This document shows, piece after piece, positions 6,754-12,745 of a stretch of 12,745 nt of DNA (its first letter is position 1; each line of letters opens with the position of its first letter). The stretch covers positions 770 through 13,514 of the forward strand of contig MHGR01000047.1 in NCBI GenBank assembly GCA_001805655.1, read 5' to 3'. The notes beneath the pieces were generated by a model that was given only the letters and a program-made list of their open reading frames with translations, was not told the origin of the DNA and searched no databases. Both the position numbers and the translations under genes were made by a program. The DNA is from Omnitrophica WOR_2 bacterium RIFCSPHIGHO2_02_FULL_52_10 (GTDB taxonomy: Bacteria > Omnitrophota > Gorgyraeia > Zapsychrales > Zapsychraceae).

Positions 6754-6795
6754 GCACACGAGTTATGGAGCGCAGCGAACATAACTCGTTGGTGC
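6754..6795. repeat. Hairpin H2 of the conserved-loop palindrome family
   Basis: GCAC plus ACGAGTTATG (6754-6767) pairs with CATAACTCGT (6780-6789) and, after a TG bulge, with GTGC (6792-6795). The loop GAGCGCAGCGAA is H1's loop with A-T exchanged for G-C in the inner stem. The architecture is identical to H1 while three stem positions differ and are compensated. Confidence 0.88.
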
Positions 6796-6800
6796 GCCGT

Positions 6801-6861
6801 CGCACCGCGACCCCGCACTTCACTTCCAGGGAGCAGGTGCTACCTTAATTTAAACTAGACA
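6801..6861. repeat. 61-bp direct repeat, copy B (covers the giant gene's stop)
   Basis: This is the partner of 6692-6752, 109 bp away. It spans the 3' flank, the TAA stop (6847-6845) and the last four to five codons of the giant protein. The spacer between the copies contains hairpin H2. Confidence 0.92.
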
Positions 6862-9800
6862 TTTCGAGCTCTTCCTCTTTATTCGGAGCCAACCCCAGCA
6901 GCGGCAGCACACTCAGCAACGGCGTGATGTTGATGATGACCGGGGCAAAACCCGTGATGCCCATGTCAATAATCTCCTGGATCTCAACCGGATCAAATTG
7001 AATGTCAACCCCGCCCCCCTGGCGGTCAACGTTGATTGCGTTCATATCGATACCTCCTAGGGGGCTGGATGCAGAACCTTCATGGTCAACAATAATATAA
7101 TCAACATCATGGTCAATTTTAACGGTTTCTCCTTCTTCTCCATAAAACGCGTAATCAATGATGCCTATTTCTTCAGAATAATCAAACATGATCACAACCA
7201 CAGGCTTATATGAAGCATGGGGCACAATCGTAAGCATATCGCCTTTTTGAATAATTCCCGTTTCCAGCGCTTCTCTTACTTTCCATTTTTTAACAAAATT
7301 AGCTCCGGGATTGCCTTTTCCGAGCACATAGGAAACCACGGCCCTGACATTTTCCTCAATGTTCCTATACAATGCGCGAGAATTTAAAATATCTAAAATC
7401 ATTTTTACATTGATTTCAGATTCAAGAAATTGTTTGTCCCCGTCAAACAATATATTCCTTACTCGATACATATCATGGCCGATGTCAATATCCCGGATCT
7501 TCATTTCCAGATCAATAAAATCCATTAACTTCTTGCCATCGAGTGATTTTGATTGGTTAAAACTTCGCGCCATTTCATCCCTCTGAGAAATTAACGCCCC
7601 TTGAAGCTTGCCGAAAACGACAGTGATAAAATTTCCGGCATCCGCTTCATTCAACTTTCCAAGATTTACTACCCAGTTTGTGGTTATATATGATTTTTGA
7701 AATTTTGTTCCGGCCAGTATGGCGTTTATACTGTCATAATGACGGTTTAATTCCATAAGCAAATCGATCGATGTTTCTCGACGTTCACGTTTAGAAAAAC
7801 GGCTTAATCGCCTATCAAATTCCTCCCCATATTTTTCGTAAAATTCATCGAATTGTTCTTCTGCTTCGATTGTTGTAATCGGCGAAGAGGCGCCGTCTTG
7901 CGGCGAGCTGGCGCCGCTCGCCGCTTTCAGCGCATCTATGCCGACAAGCTTCTCCCCGGCCAAGATCTTTAACGGCACTCCGCCGCCGCTGATGAAAATG
8001 ACATTTTTCTCTTCATCAAGCCTGTATTTTTTGGCATTGCTGCTGGCATCCCCTCCGATAACAATAATACGAGTCCCGCGGTCGCGCGCCAAACTTTTCA
8101 GTTTTTCAAATATAATCCTTGTTCCCTCTTCGTAATTTGGGTCCTCCACCATGCCCATGGTCCCGTTCAATAAGACCGTCTGGCCTTCCGTAAGCGTGTC
8201 AAGTTTATCTAAAAACAACTGAACAGTTTGATTGCCTATATCGAGTGTATTGTCCGGATTCCTGTAATCCAAAGCAGTCAGAACACGGTCCTGCACGCCG
8301 CCTCTTAATTTTTCCAACAAATCGCGCCGTTCACCGTTGAGCGCAACAGAAGGCCCGCTGCCAATCAAGGCAAACCCGTTTGCCGATAGGGAGTTTAATA
8401 TCAACCTCTCCATAAGATCGACTTTATCCAACTTGCTCCCACCTAATATAAGGACATCAAAACTGCTGATAATATCTTCCAATAGATCAAATTCCCGTTC
8501 CATGGCGGGACCTGTAAATACCTCACCGCCCATATCCCGGACATGGCGCGGGATATCTTCAACGGACGCCCCGTTTGATCCCGCGTCCCCGAACGCCTCG
8601 AGAATAAACAATCCATCGCTCAGTTGCGCCAGTTCCCGGCCAAATTGCTCTCTGCGCTCATCGCCGTTCTTGCCTAGTTCATAAGCGTGAGCAAAGCGGA
8701 CATTCTCTAATATATGAATACTTCCCTTTGTAAACTTGTCAGGGGCAGACCGTAAATCTTCCCTATTGATCCTCAAACCTGACCGGTCAATGCTGTCCGC
8801 GTGAAAACGGACATACGTTGAGGGAAACCGATCGGTCAAAATTTCTGCCACTGGTTTTAAGGACCGGCGGTTATCTTTTCGGGGGTCGGGATCATACCGT
8901 CCGTGATGGCCTATGAAGATAACATTCACTTGCTTTTCTGTAAGAAAATCAAGAAGCGGGTACAGCAGCTTGATACGCTCTTCATCCTTAATTTCCCCGT
9001 TCTGGATCGGAACATTCAAGTTGGCGCGTATTAAAATATTCTTTCCTCTTAGATCCCTCCCTTGCAGAGATTCTACTGCCTTGGGTATGCCTTTGAGCAT
9101 CCCCCGCGCATTAATAATACTTACCGGCGAGCTGGACTTGTCCTCTTCCGCTTCACGTTTCACGGACGACGCTTCACGCGAATCCACCGGCGAGCTGGCG
9201 GAGCCCTGTAAGATGCCCGGCGTCACAAGGTCTTCTTTCAAAATATATTCCAACAAGTCATCGGCCACCAGTCTGTTGCCACGATAAGACTCCAATATAA
9301 GCGCCAGTTCTTTTTCGTTTATTTTCCTGCCAAGATTCTTCTCGTTCTCGGCTTTTATTTCGTCTATTTCCGATGGCGTTCGATCCCATTGTTTGGTCGC
9401 TAAAAACCGCAAATTCGCCAAACTCTGCCTCTTCTCCTCCTTTGACATTGAATCATAATCATTAACCGGAAAAGTCCGGGCGTTGCCCACGCCTAATGCC
9501 TTGATCTTCATTTCCGGGCTGACTACTCCGGTTGATTGCCACATATTGGTCTCCGGCTTCACGGCTACCCCGGCAATGTTTTTGGCCGGTTTCGCATCCA
9601 GGATTTTGGGGAATTTTTGGCGGCCTCTTTCCGCGATAACCAGTCTTTGCTGATGATCCGCCGCCTTAAGCTCCTCAATAAACTCAGAATCCGTCTGTCC
9701 TTCCGTTTTGTAAATATTGATAATATATTTGATACTCATAAAACCGGCGGCGTCATTGATCCAAAAATTAGCGGTCGGGGCAACGACCGGTTCGCCCGCA

Positions 9801-12745
9801 CTGTTTTTTGTCGCCAGAAGAGCGGGATCTTCCACTAGCTGATGCCCACCGGTATCTTCCATAACGATGAGGCCTCCGCCTTTCTGACCCGGGGCCCTCG
9901 GAGAAACCTCCGGCGCAAAATCCAAACCCTGCTCCAGAAACCAGCCCAACGCCCTCAACCAGGATTTGTCGAATTTCGCCGCATAATTATCAATATTACG
10001 CACATAGATCCACTCGGTGCTCGATTCAATGAATTTCAACAATTGGCCGCTCACGATCATTTGATGAAAGTATTCGCCGTGCCCCAACGGCTCGCGCTCC
10101 CCCTCTAAAATGACAGCCGACTGGTCCCCCGTTTCCAACCGGCGTTTAACATCCTGAGAAAGCGCCACTGCCTTTTGATATTGTTCTTCTGACGAAAACT
10201 TATTCTTTAACTTGTTCACGTCGCTTTCCGTCCCCACGTATTTGGCCCCCAATGGTTGCAGGGAAATCTGGATTTCCTCGGCTTTCAAATCATAATTATT
10301 GTTTTTCGCCAGTGTTTTTAAATGCTCCGGCAAATAGGCTTCATTGGAAAGCAAAGGAACAAGATTTTTGTAAATATCATCATAGCTCCTGTCGGCCAAT
10401 TTCGCCTGTTCGGCAATCGATTTAAAAAGCCTGGAAACATTCATGCCGAAAGCGTCCAAATAGGTTATGACTTGGCCGTCAACCTCGCCAACCGGGACTA
10501 AGGCCTTCGACAAAAAGCCCTCCTCGACCATGCGCTTCACTTCTTCCGGCGCTTCCAGCACATTCATCCTAGAGCTGGCACCGGCCACTAACACCGAGAT
10601 CGCCCCCTTGCCCTTCAACAAAGATTCAACGGCTAACCGTTCTAACTGTAAAGCCTTTTGGGAATCAATATCCGCAATATCAAACACGTCTGTTTTTCTG
10701 CTGGCCCGAAAAGGTCTTGTGAGCGGTGTGGTCGTCAGCGTCCCCTTCCAATAAGCGATGCCGGAAGCTATTTCAAATCCTCTCTGCACATCATCCCCCA
10801 CCGGTGAACTGGACTTGTCCTCTTCCGCTTCACGTTTCACGGACGACGCTTCCCGCGAATCCACCGGCGAAGAGGCATCGCTGGATTCCTTTACGAGTTC
10901 AAATATCTCATGATCCGGATAATAATCCGAAATTAACATATTCTGTTCGCCTGACTCCAATTCTGCCATCCGCTCGTGGGCTAATTTTAGGAAATATTCG
11001 TGTTCGGCCTTTTTATCCGCTTCGCTAGTTGTCTTTCCTCGAATAGCTTGTGGTAGATAAGAGTCGTCCCCATATACCAGCAGCCTCCATTGGCTCGCAT
11101 GCGAATCGTAAGCAAGAAACGTAATTCCTAGGTTCGGAGAGTTACCGATCGTTTTATAAACAGTCCAATATTGATTATATTGGATGCCAAGAAGCTCCAT
11201 AACAGTGATAATCTTTGTGATACCATGGGTGGCTACAACAATATTTTTATTCTTACTTTCAGTAATCTCATCTATGAACTGCCGGAGATATTTCTTCACT
11301 TTACGGCCTGAATATCCGGGAATCCTGAACAGTACAGGATCTCTGACAAACTCCGGCAATAATTCCTCCATAGGAATAAATGCCTCTCGAAATCGTTTTT
11401 TGATTTCTGGTTCTTGCCCATATAATTGAGCAAGATAACGCACAGCTACATAAGCCCGCTCCAGGTCGCTTGAAACAAAAGAGTCAAATGAAATTTCCCT
11501 TTGCGCAAAAAATTCCGCCAGCGCCTTCGATTGTTTTACCCCCCTCATCGTGGGAGGCGAGAACCTATCATAAGTTTGTCTGTATTCAAATAAATTGGAC
11601 CCTGACTCACCGTGCCGGATGAGCATCAGTAATTTATGATCTGGATGAGCCCGGCGCCAATCCAGATAATTATCCATAAATTCGATCACTGACTTGTATT
11701 CTGGAATCAATCTGTTATTCGCCACCGGCGAAGAGGCACTTCGACGCGGTTCTTTGCTTCGCTCAGAACCTTGCTCAGTGTAAACGCCGTCTTTCTGCGG
11801 CGTGACGAGGACCACACTGGCTTTATGCCCTTTCCCTTCAAACCCATCCCCCACGATCGGGCTGCTGGATTTTTTCAGCGTGATATTGGTCAGCTGCTCG
11901 CCCCCCGAAAAATATTTCCGGGGGATCGTTTTCTTAGGGAGGCGGTCGCCCTCCGCAGGAGCGTAGGGCGTGGCTGTGGATTTTTGTTGAAAATCCATAG
12001 CCTGGCCCCTCGCGGGTGCTCGGGGCGTGGCCGTGTCGTCCTGTTGGGACTCCATGGCCACGTAATCTTCCTTGATGTAGTTAAACACGCCCTTCTTGTA
12101 GGCCTCCATGTATTGGGCGTAAATCTTGTCTTTGAGGGCGGGGTCATCCGTTTCAACTCCGGCGGTCTTGTTTTGGTCCACATAGACCTGGGAAAGCAGG
12201 CTGTTCTTGACGGTTTCCTTGTACCACTTAGCCAGAATGAGGGAATGGTAGATCTGGCGCAGCGGAGCGAAGTGCGCGCCTTGGTTGACTTCGCGCTCAA
12301 TCGCCGGGATTATAATTTCACGGATTATATTCGTTGCTGGTTGCTCGTTGCTGGTTGCTCGTATGCCATTTTCTTGCTCGAGCGACGAATCCCGATCAAC
12401 GAGCGACGATTGATAGTCCGCATCCAGCATCACCCGCAAATACGCATCCACGACATACACCGTCTGCTCATGCTCATAAACAACGGCGGTTTCAGGCACA
12501 ATCCACACCTTGTTGAAGGTGTTGACCGGGATTTCGGAGGTACCGAAGCGCTCCTGGGCCTCCTGGTACACCTTGTCCCAGAACTTCTTGCCCAGCTCTT
12601 CCTCCGGATACATTAAAGAGGCGGTCAATTGCTTGAGGATATAGTCCTGCGCGAGCATGTCGCGGCCGAGCTCGGTCTTACCCAGCTCATCCGGGATGAT
12701 GCGGTCCGCTTCATAAGGCGAAAGGTTGACCCACAAATCGTCCTT
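6845..12745 (-). CDS. Giant multi-enzyme protein with SSP[V/I/L] linkers (5' partial)
   Basis: The frame is open from the right edge to TAA at 6847-6845, 1966 codons in view. The codon at 12736 sometimes read as Met is TTG inside a continuous block (K-D-D-L-W-V-N-L), so the true start lies outside the window. Numbering from 12736, the domains are: an Omnitrophota-type N-terminal block (1-282), a histidine phosphatase (345-560), a UDPGP-like nucleotidyltransferase (647-1178), a phosphoglycerate kinase-like domain (1206-1605), an unrecognised domain (1621-1889) and a hydrophobic tail (1894-1963). Boundaries are marked by S-S-P followed by V, I, L or Q near residues 291, 335, 622, 643, 1181, 1202, 1610, 1617 and 1890. 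Linkers are charged, low in complexity and carry DNA repeats. It may act as a scaffolded multi-enzyme or be cut into separate enzymes; neither is proved. By eye, base composition shifts between domains, with AT-rich phosphatase and unknown domains. No transmembrane segment is obvious apart from the mildly hydrophobic tail. Confidence 0.9.
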   Translation of the reverse strand, partial: KDDLWVNLSPYEADRIIPDELGKTELGRDMLAQDYILKQLTASLMYPEEELGKKFWDKVYQEAQERFGTSEIPVNTFNKVWIVPETAVVYEHEQTVYVVDAYLRVMLDADYQSSLVDRDSSLEQENGIRATSNEQPATNIIREIIIPAIEREVNQGAHFAPLRQIYHSLILAKWYKETVKNSLLSQVYVDQNKTAGVETDDPALKDKIYAQYMEAYKKGVFNYIKEDYVAMESQQDDTATPRAPARGQAMDFQQKSTATPYAPAEGDRLPKKTIPRKYFSGGEQLTNITLKKSSSPIVGDGFEGKGHKASVVLVTPQKDGVYTEQGSERSKEPRRSASSPVANNRLIPEYKSVIEFMDNYLDWRRAHPDHKLLMLIRHGESGSNLFEYRQTYDRFSPPTMRGVKQSKALAEFFAQREISFDSFVSSDLERAYVAVRYLAQLYGQEPEIKKRFREAFIPMEELLPEFVRDPVLFRIPGYSGRKVKKYLRQFIDEITESKNKNIVVATHGITKIITVMELLGIQYNQYWTVYKTIGNSPNLGITFLAYDSHASQWRLLVYGDDSYLPQAIRGKTTSEADKKAEHEYFLKLAHERMAELESGEQNMLISDYYPDHEIFELVKESSDASSPVDSREASSVKREAEEDKSSSPVGDDVQRGFEIASGIAYWKGTLTTTPLTRPFRASRKTDVFDIADIDSQKALQLERLAVESLLKGKGAISVLVAGASSRMNVLEAPEEVKRMVEEGFLSKALVPVGEVDGQVITYLDAFGMNVSRLFKSIAEQAKLADRSYDDIYKNLVPLLSNEAYLPEHLKTLAKNNNYDLKAEEIQISLQPLGAKYVGTESDVNKLKNKFSSEEQYQKAVALSQDVKRRLETGDQSAVILEGEREPLGHGEYFHQMIVSGQLLKFIESSTEWIYVRNIDNYAAKFDKSWLRALGWFLEQGLDFAPEVSPRAPGQKGGGLIVMEDTGGHQLVEDPALLATKNSAGEPVVAPTANFWINDAAGFMSIKYIINIYKTEGQTDSEFIEELKAADHQQRLVIAERGRQKFPKILDAKPAKNIAGVAVKPETNMWQSTGVVSPEMKIKALGVGNARTFPVNDYDSMSKEEKRQSLANLRFLATKQWDRTPSEIDEIKAENEKNLGRKINEKELALILESYRGNRLVADDLLEYILKEDLVTPGILQGSASSPVDSREASSVKREAEEDKSSSPVSIINARGMLKGIPKAVESLQGRDLRGKNILIRANLNVPIQNGEIKDEERIKLLYPLLDFLTEKQVNVIFIGHHGRYDPDPRKDNRRSLKPVAEILTDRFPSTYVRFHADSIDRSGLRINREDLRSAPDKFTKGSIHILENVRFAHAYELGKNGDERREQFGRELAQLSDGLFILEAFGDAGSNGASVEDIPRHVRDMGGEVFTGPAMEREFDLLEDIISSFDVLILGGSKLDKVDLMERLILNSLSANGFALIGSGPSVALNGERRDLLEKLRGGVQDRVLTALDYRNPDNTLDIGNQTVQLFLDKLDTLTEGQTVLLNGTMGMVEDPNYEEGTRIIFEKLKSLARDRGTRIIVIGGDASSNAKKYRLDEEKNVIFISGGGVPLKILAGEKLVGIDALKAASGASSPQDGASSPITTIEAEEQFDEFYEKYGEEFDRRLSRFSKRERRETSIDLLMELNRHYDSINAILAGTKFQKSYITTNWVVNLGKLNEADAGNFITVVFGKLQGALISQRDEMARSFNQSKSLDGKKLMDFIDLEMKIRDIDIGHDMYRVRNILFDGDKQFLESEINVKMILDILNSRALYRNIEENVRAVVSYVLGKGNPGANFVKKWKVREALETGIIQKGDMLTIVPHASYKPVVVIMFDYSEEIGIIDYAFYGEEGETVKIDHDVDYIIVDHEGSASSPLGGIDMNAINVDRQGGGVDIQFDPVEIQEIIDMGITGFAPVIINITPLLSVLPLLGLAPNKEEELEMSSLN
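6848..7057 (-). other. C-terminal tail domain of the giant protein
   Basis: Residues 1894-1963 start G-G-I-D-M-N, run through D-I-Q-F-D-P, and contain a hydrophobic core G-F-A-P-V-I-I-N-I-T-P followed by L-P-L-L-G-L, ending in an acidic tip. I recall the same plan (GGIDxN ... PVIINI.P ... LLGL) at the C-terminus of other Omnitrophota giant proteins, which suggests a sorting or assembly tag; this is inference from memory. It follows the last S-S-P linker directly. Confidence 0.55.
7043..7058 (-). promoter_or_regulatory. Internal Shine-Dalgarno and ATG before the C-terminal tail
   Basis: AGGAGGT (7058-7052) stands 6 nt before an in-frame ATG (7045-7043, Met1898). Ideal spacing and sequence could allow internal initiation of a free 66-residue tail peptide. 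The same bases encode the G-G-I-D motif, so the site may be fortuitous. Confidence 0.45.
7070..7876 (-). other. Unrecognised domain of the giant protein
   Basis: Residues 1621-1889 look folded rather than linker-like. They comprise a charged helical part (E-Q-F-D-E-F-Y-E-K-Y-G), a middle with R-D-I-D-I-G-H-D-M-Y-R-V-R-N, and a beta-rich end with P-V-V-V-I-M-F-D-Y and I-I-V-D-H-E. I can assign no family. The G-H-D-M-Y-R-V-R-N segment faintly recalls a histidine-kinase H-box, but no ATPase motif follows. The DNA is visibly more AT-rich than the kinase and nucleotidyltransferase parts. Confidence 0.5.
7922..9121 (-). other. Phosphoglycerate kinase-like domain of the giant protein
   Basis: Residues 1206-1605 follow the phosphoglycerate kinase plan: R1237-A-N-L-N-V-P (canonical R-V-D-F-N-V-P), D-E-E-R-I, G-H-H-G-R, L-E1344-N-V-R-F, E1380-A-F-G-D-A-G, G-G-S-K1435-L-D-K, N-G-T-M-G-M-V-E1531, I-G-G-D1563 and S-G-G-G-V-P-L. 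The family transfers phosphate between 1,3-bisphosphoglycerate and ADP in glycolysis. Length (about 400) fits a whole enzyme, but the first Asp is Asn, the H-R after A-F-G is lost, and the G-G-x-M-A motif is not recognisable. Activity or substrate may therefore have changed. Confidence 0.8.
9124..9199. repeat. 76-bp linker repeat, copy 1
   Basis: This matches 10801-10876 at all but about six positions and lies in the same reading frame. It encodes the linker between the nucleotidyltransferase and kinase domains (residues 1180-1205), bounded by S-S-P-V on both sides with R-E-A-S-S-V-K-R-E-A-E-E between. Confidence 0.93.
9203..10798 (-). other. UTP-sugar-1-phosphate uridylyltransferase-like domain of the giant protein
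   Basis: Residues 647-1178 carry a nucleotide-binding start V-L-V-A-G-A-S-S-R-M724 (canonical L-x-G-G-x-G-T-R-L/M), S-K-A-L-V-P-V-G, P-L-G-H886-G-E-Y-F as in the UDPGP family (P-P-G-H-G-D), and V-R-N-I-D-N-Y-A matching the N-x-D-N step. The family makes UDP-sugars from UTP and sugar-1-phosphate. The glycine-rich loop is unusual (A-S-S instead of G-x-G-T), so substrate and activity are uncertain. Confidence 0.65.
10801..10876. repeat. 76-bp linker repeat, copy 2
   Basis: This is the partner of 9124-9199, 1677 bp away and in the same frame. It encodes residues 621-646 between the histidine phosphatase and nucleotidyltransferase domains. Near-identity at silent positions points to recent copying or conversion. 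Confidence 0.93.
11057..11704 (-). other. Histidine phosphatase (phosphoglycerate mutase-like) domain of the giant protein
   Basis: Residues 345-560 contain the catalytic L-I-R374-H375-G-E-S, the S-S-D-L-E-R-A motif, F-R-E, and the second histidine in V-A-T-H504-G. All four expected active-site elements are present, so an active phosphatase or mutase is plausible. The substrate cannot be read from sequence. Confidence 0.88.
11748..11770. repeat. Hairpin H4: conserved-loop palindrome inside the giant gene
   Basis: GGTTCT (11748-11753) and AGAACC (11765-11770) flank an 11-nt loop, which on the minus strand reads GAGCGAAGCAA. That loop has the GAGC-NNN-GC core of H2 and H3. It is read in frame as G-S-E-R-S-K-E-P within the linker just before an S-S-P-V. 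Confidence 0.75.
11948..12046. repeat. Imperfect 42-bp in-frame repeat pair joined by a palindrome
   Basis: Copies at 12005-12046 and 11948-11989 both encode Q-Q-x-x-T-A-T-P-x-A-P-A-x-G. Overlapping their junction, 11972-12002 forms a hairpin: TGGATTTT and AAAATCCA around 5 nt, extended by GGCT and AGCC across one mismatch. The segment interrupts the N-terminal block just before P-R-K-Y-F-S-G-G. Confidence 0.8.
12331..12361. repeat. 14-bp tandem repeat inside the N-terminal block
   Basis: TCGTTGCTGGTTGC occurs twice perfectly (12331-12344, 12345-12358) and begins a third time. It encodes R-A-T-S-N-E-Q-P-A-T-N (residues 126-136). Nearby, a 10-bp direct repeat (12379-12388 and 12400-12409) gives two S-S-L motifs. 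Together they form a low-complexity insertion in an otherwise well-structured region. Confidence 0.85.

Larger units (their letters stand above)
6498..6844. other. 347-bp gene-free region rich in palindromes and direct repeats
   Basis: No credible coding frame was found here. It holds, from right to left, a 61-bp direct repeat, a hairpin, the second copy of the direct repeat, two more hairpins, a further hairpin related to the first, and the promoter and ribosome site of the ATPase gene. None of the hairpins is followed by a T tract on the minus strand, so I see no canonical terminator for the giant gene, although the structures could still stabilise its 3' end. Confidence 0.8.
11890..12745 (-). 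other. Omnitrophota-type N-terminal block of the giant protein
   Basis: The block runs from K-D-D-L-W-V-N-L-S-P-Y-E-A-D-R through I-P-V-N-T-F-N-K-V-W-I-V-P and A-F-K/Y-K-K-G-V-F-N-Y-I-K-E-D to P-R-K-Y-F-S-G-G near residue 280. I recall this arrangement from many Omnitrophota giant proteins, without known function. Two low-complexity insertions interrupt it, near residues 113-136 and 229-268, each made of DNA repeats. Because the frame is still open upstream, it need not be the protein's true N-terminus. Confidence 0.6.

Noticed and set aside
7380..7540. Histidine-kinase H-box in the unknown domain (G-H-D-M-Y-R-V-R-N)
   Set aside because: The match is short, and no N-, G1- or G2-box ATPase motifs follow.
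11771..12616. Plus-strand 281-codon open frame opposite the giant gene
   Set aside because: The minus frame carries conserved blocks here; the plus frame is a by-product.
12734..12736. TTG at 12736 as the start of the giant gene
   Set aside because: It lies inside a conserved-looking block, has no ribosome site, and the frame stays open to the window edge.

Overview
The window carries seven genes, all on the minus strand: five complete, and two that run off an edge (a cysteine-rich repeat protein off the left, a giant multi-enzyme protein off the right). The likely source is an uncultivated PVC-type bacterium, most probably Candidatus Omnitrophota (OP3). This rests on the giant open frame, whose enzyme domains are separated by S-S-P-[V/I/L] linkers, on its 'WVNLSPYEADR' N-terminal block and on its 'GGID..N / PVIINI.P' tail. 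I recall all three from Omnitrophota giant proteins, but this is recognition from memory, not a search. The sigma70-type promoters and Shine-Dalgarno sites are ordinary bacterial ones.

Layout in the direction of transcription (right to left). 12745-6845: a frame of at least 1966 codons with, in order, an Omnitrophota-type N-terminal block, a histidine phosphatase, a UTP-sugar-1-phosphate uridylyltransferase-like domain, a divergent phosphoglycerate kinase, an unrecognised domain and a hydrophobic tail. Several linkers hold in-frame DNA repeats and palindromes. 6844-6498: a gene-free stretch packed with hairpins and a 61-bp direct repeat that covers the giant gene's stop codon. 6497-4473: an OLD-type ATPase whose TOPRIM acidic residues are replaced, with its own promoter and an intrinsic terminator. 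4332-3661: a MORN-like repeat protein with an N-terminal membrane anchor. 3587-1531: a DUF3313 lipoprotein, a TtcA-like PP-loop tRNA thiolase and a DUF924 protein, packed tightly enough to be one transcript. 1449 to beyond base 1: a large exported-looking protein built from exact 44-residue, six-cysteine repeats under a near-consensus promoter.

There is no obvious single pathway. The phosphoglycerate kinase and phosphoglycerate-mutase-like domains could touch neighbouring glycolytic steps, and the uridylyltransferase would supply UDP-sugars, but several catalytic positions are degenerate. The left half looks like envelope and housekeeping genes. The most unusual points are the domain-fusion protein with repeat-bearing linkers, a hairpin family with a conserved loop core and compensating stem changes found both between and inside genes, and the cysteine-repeat protein.
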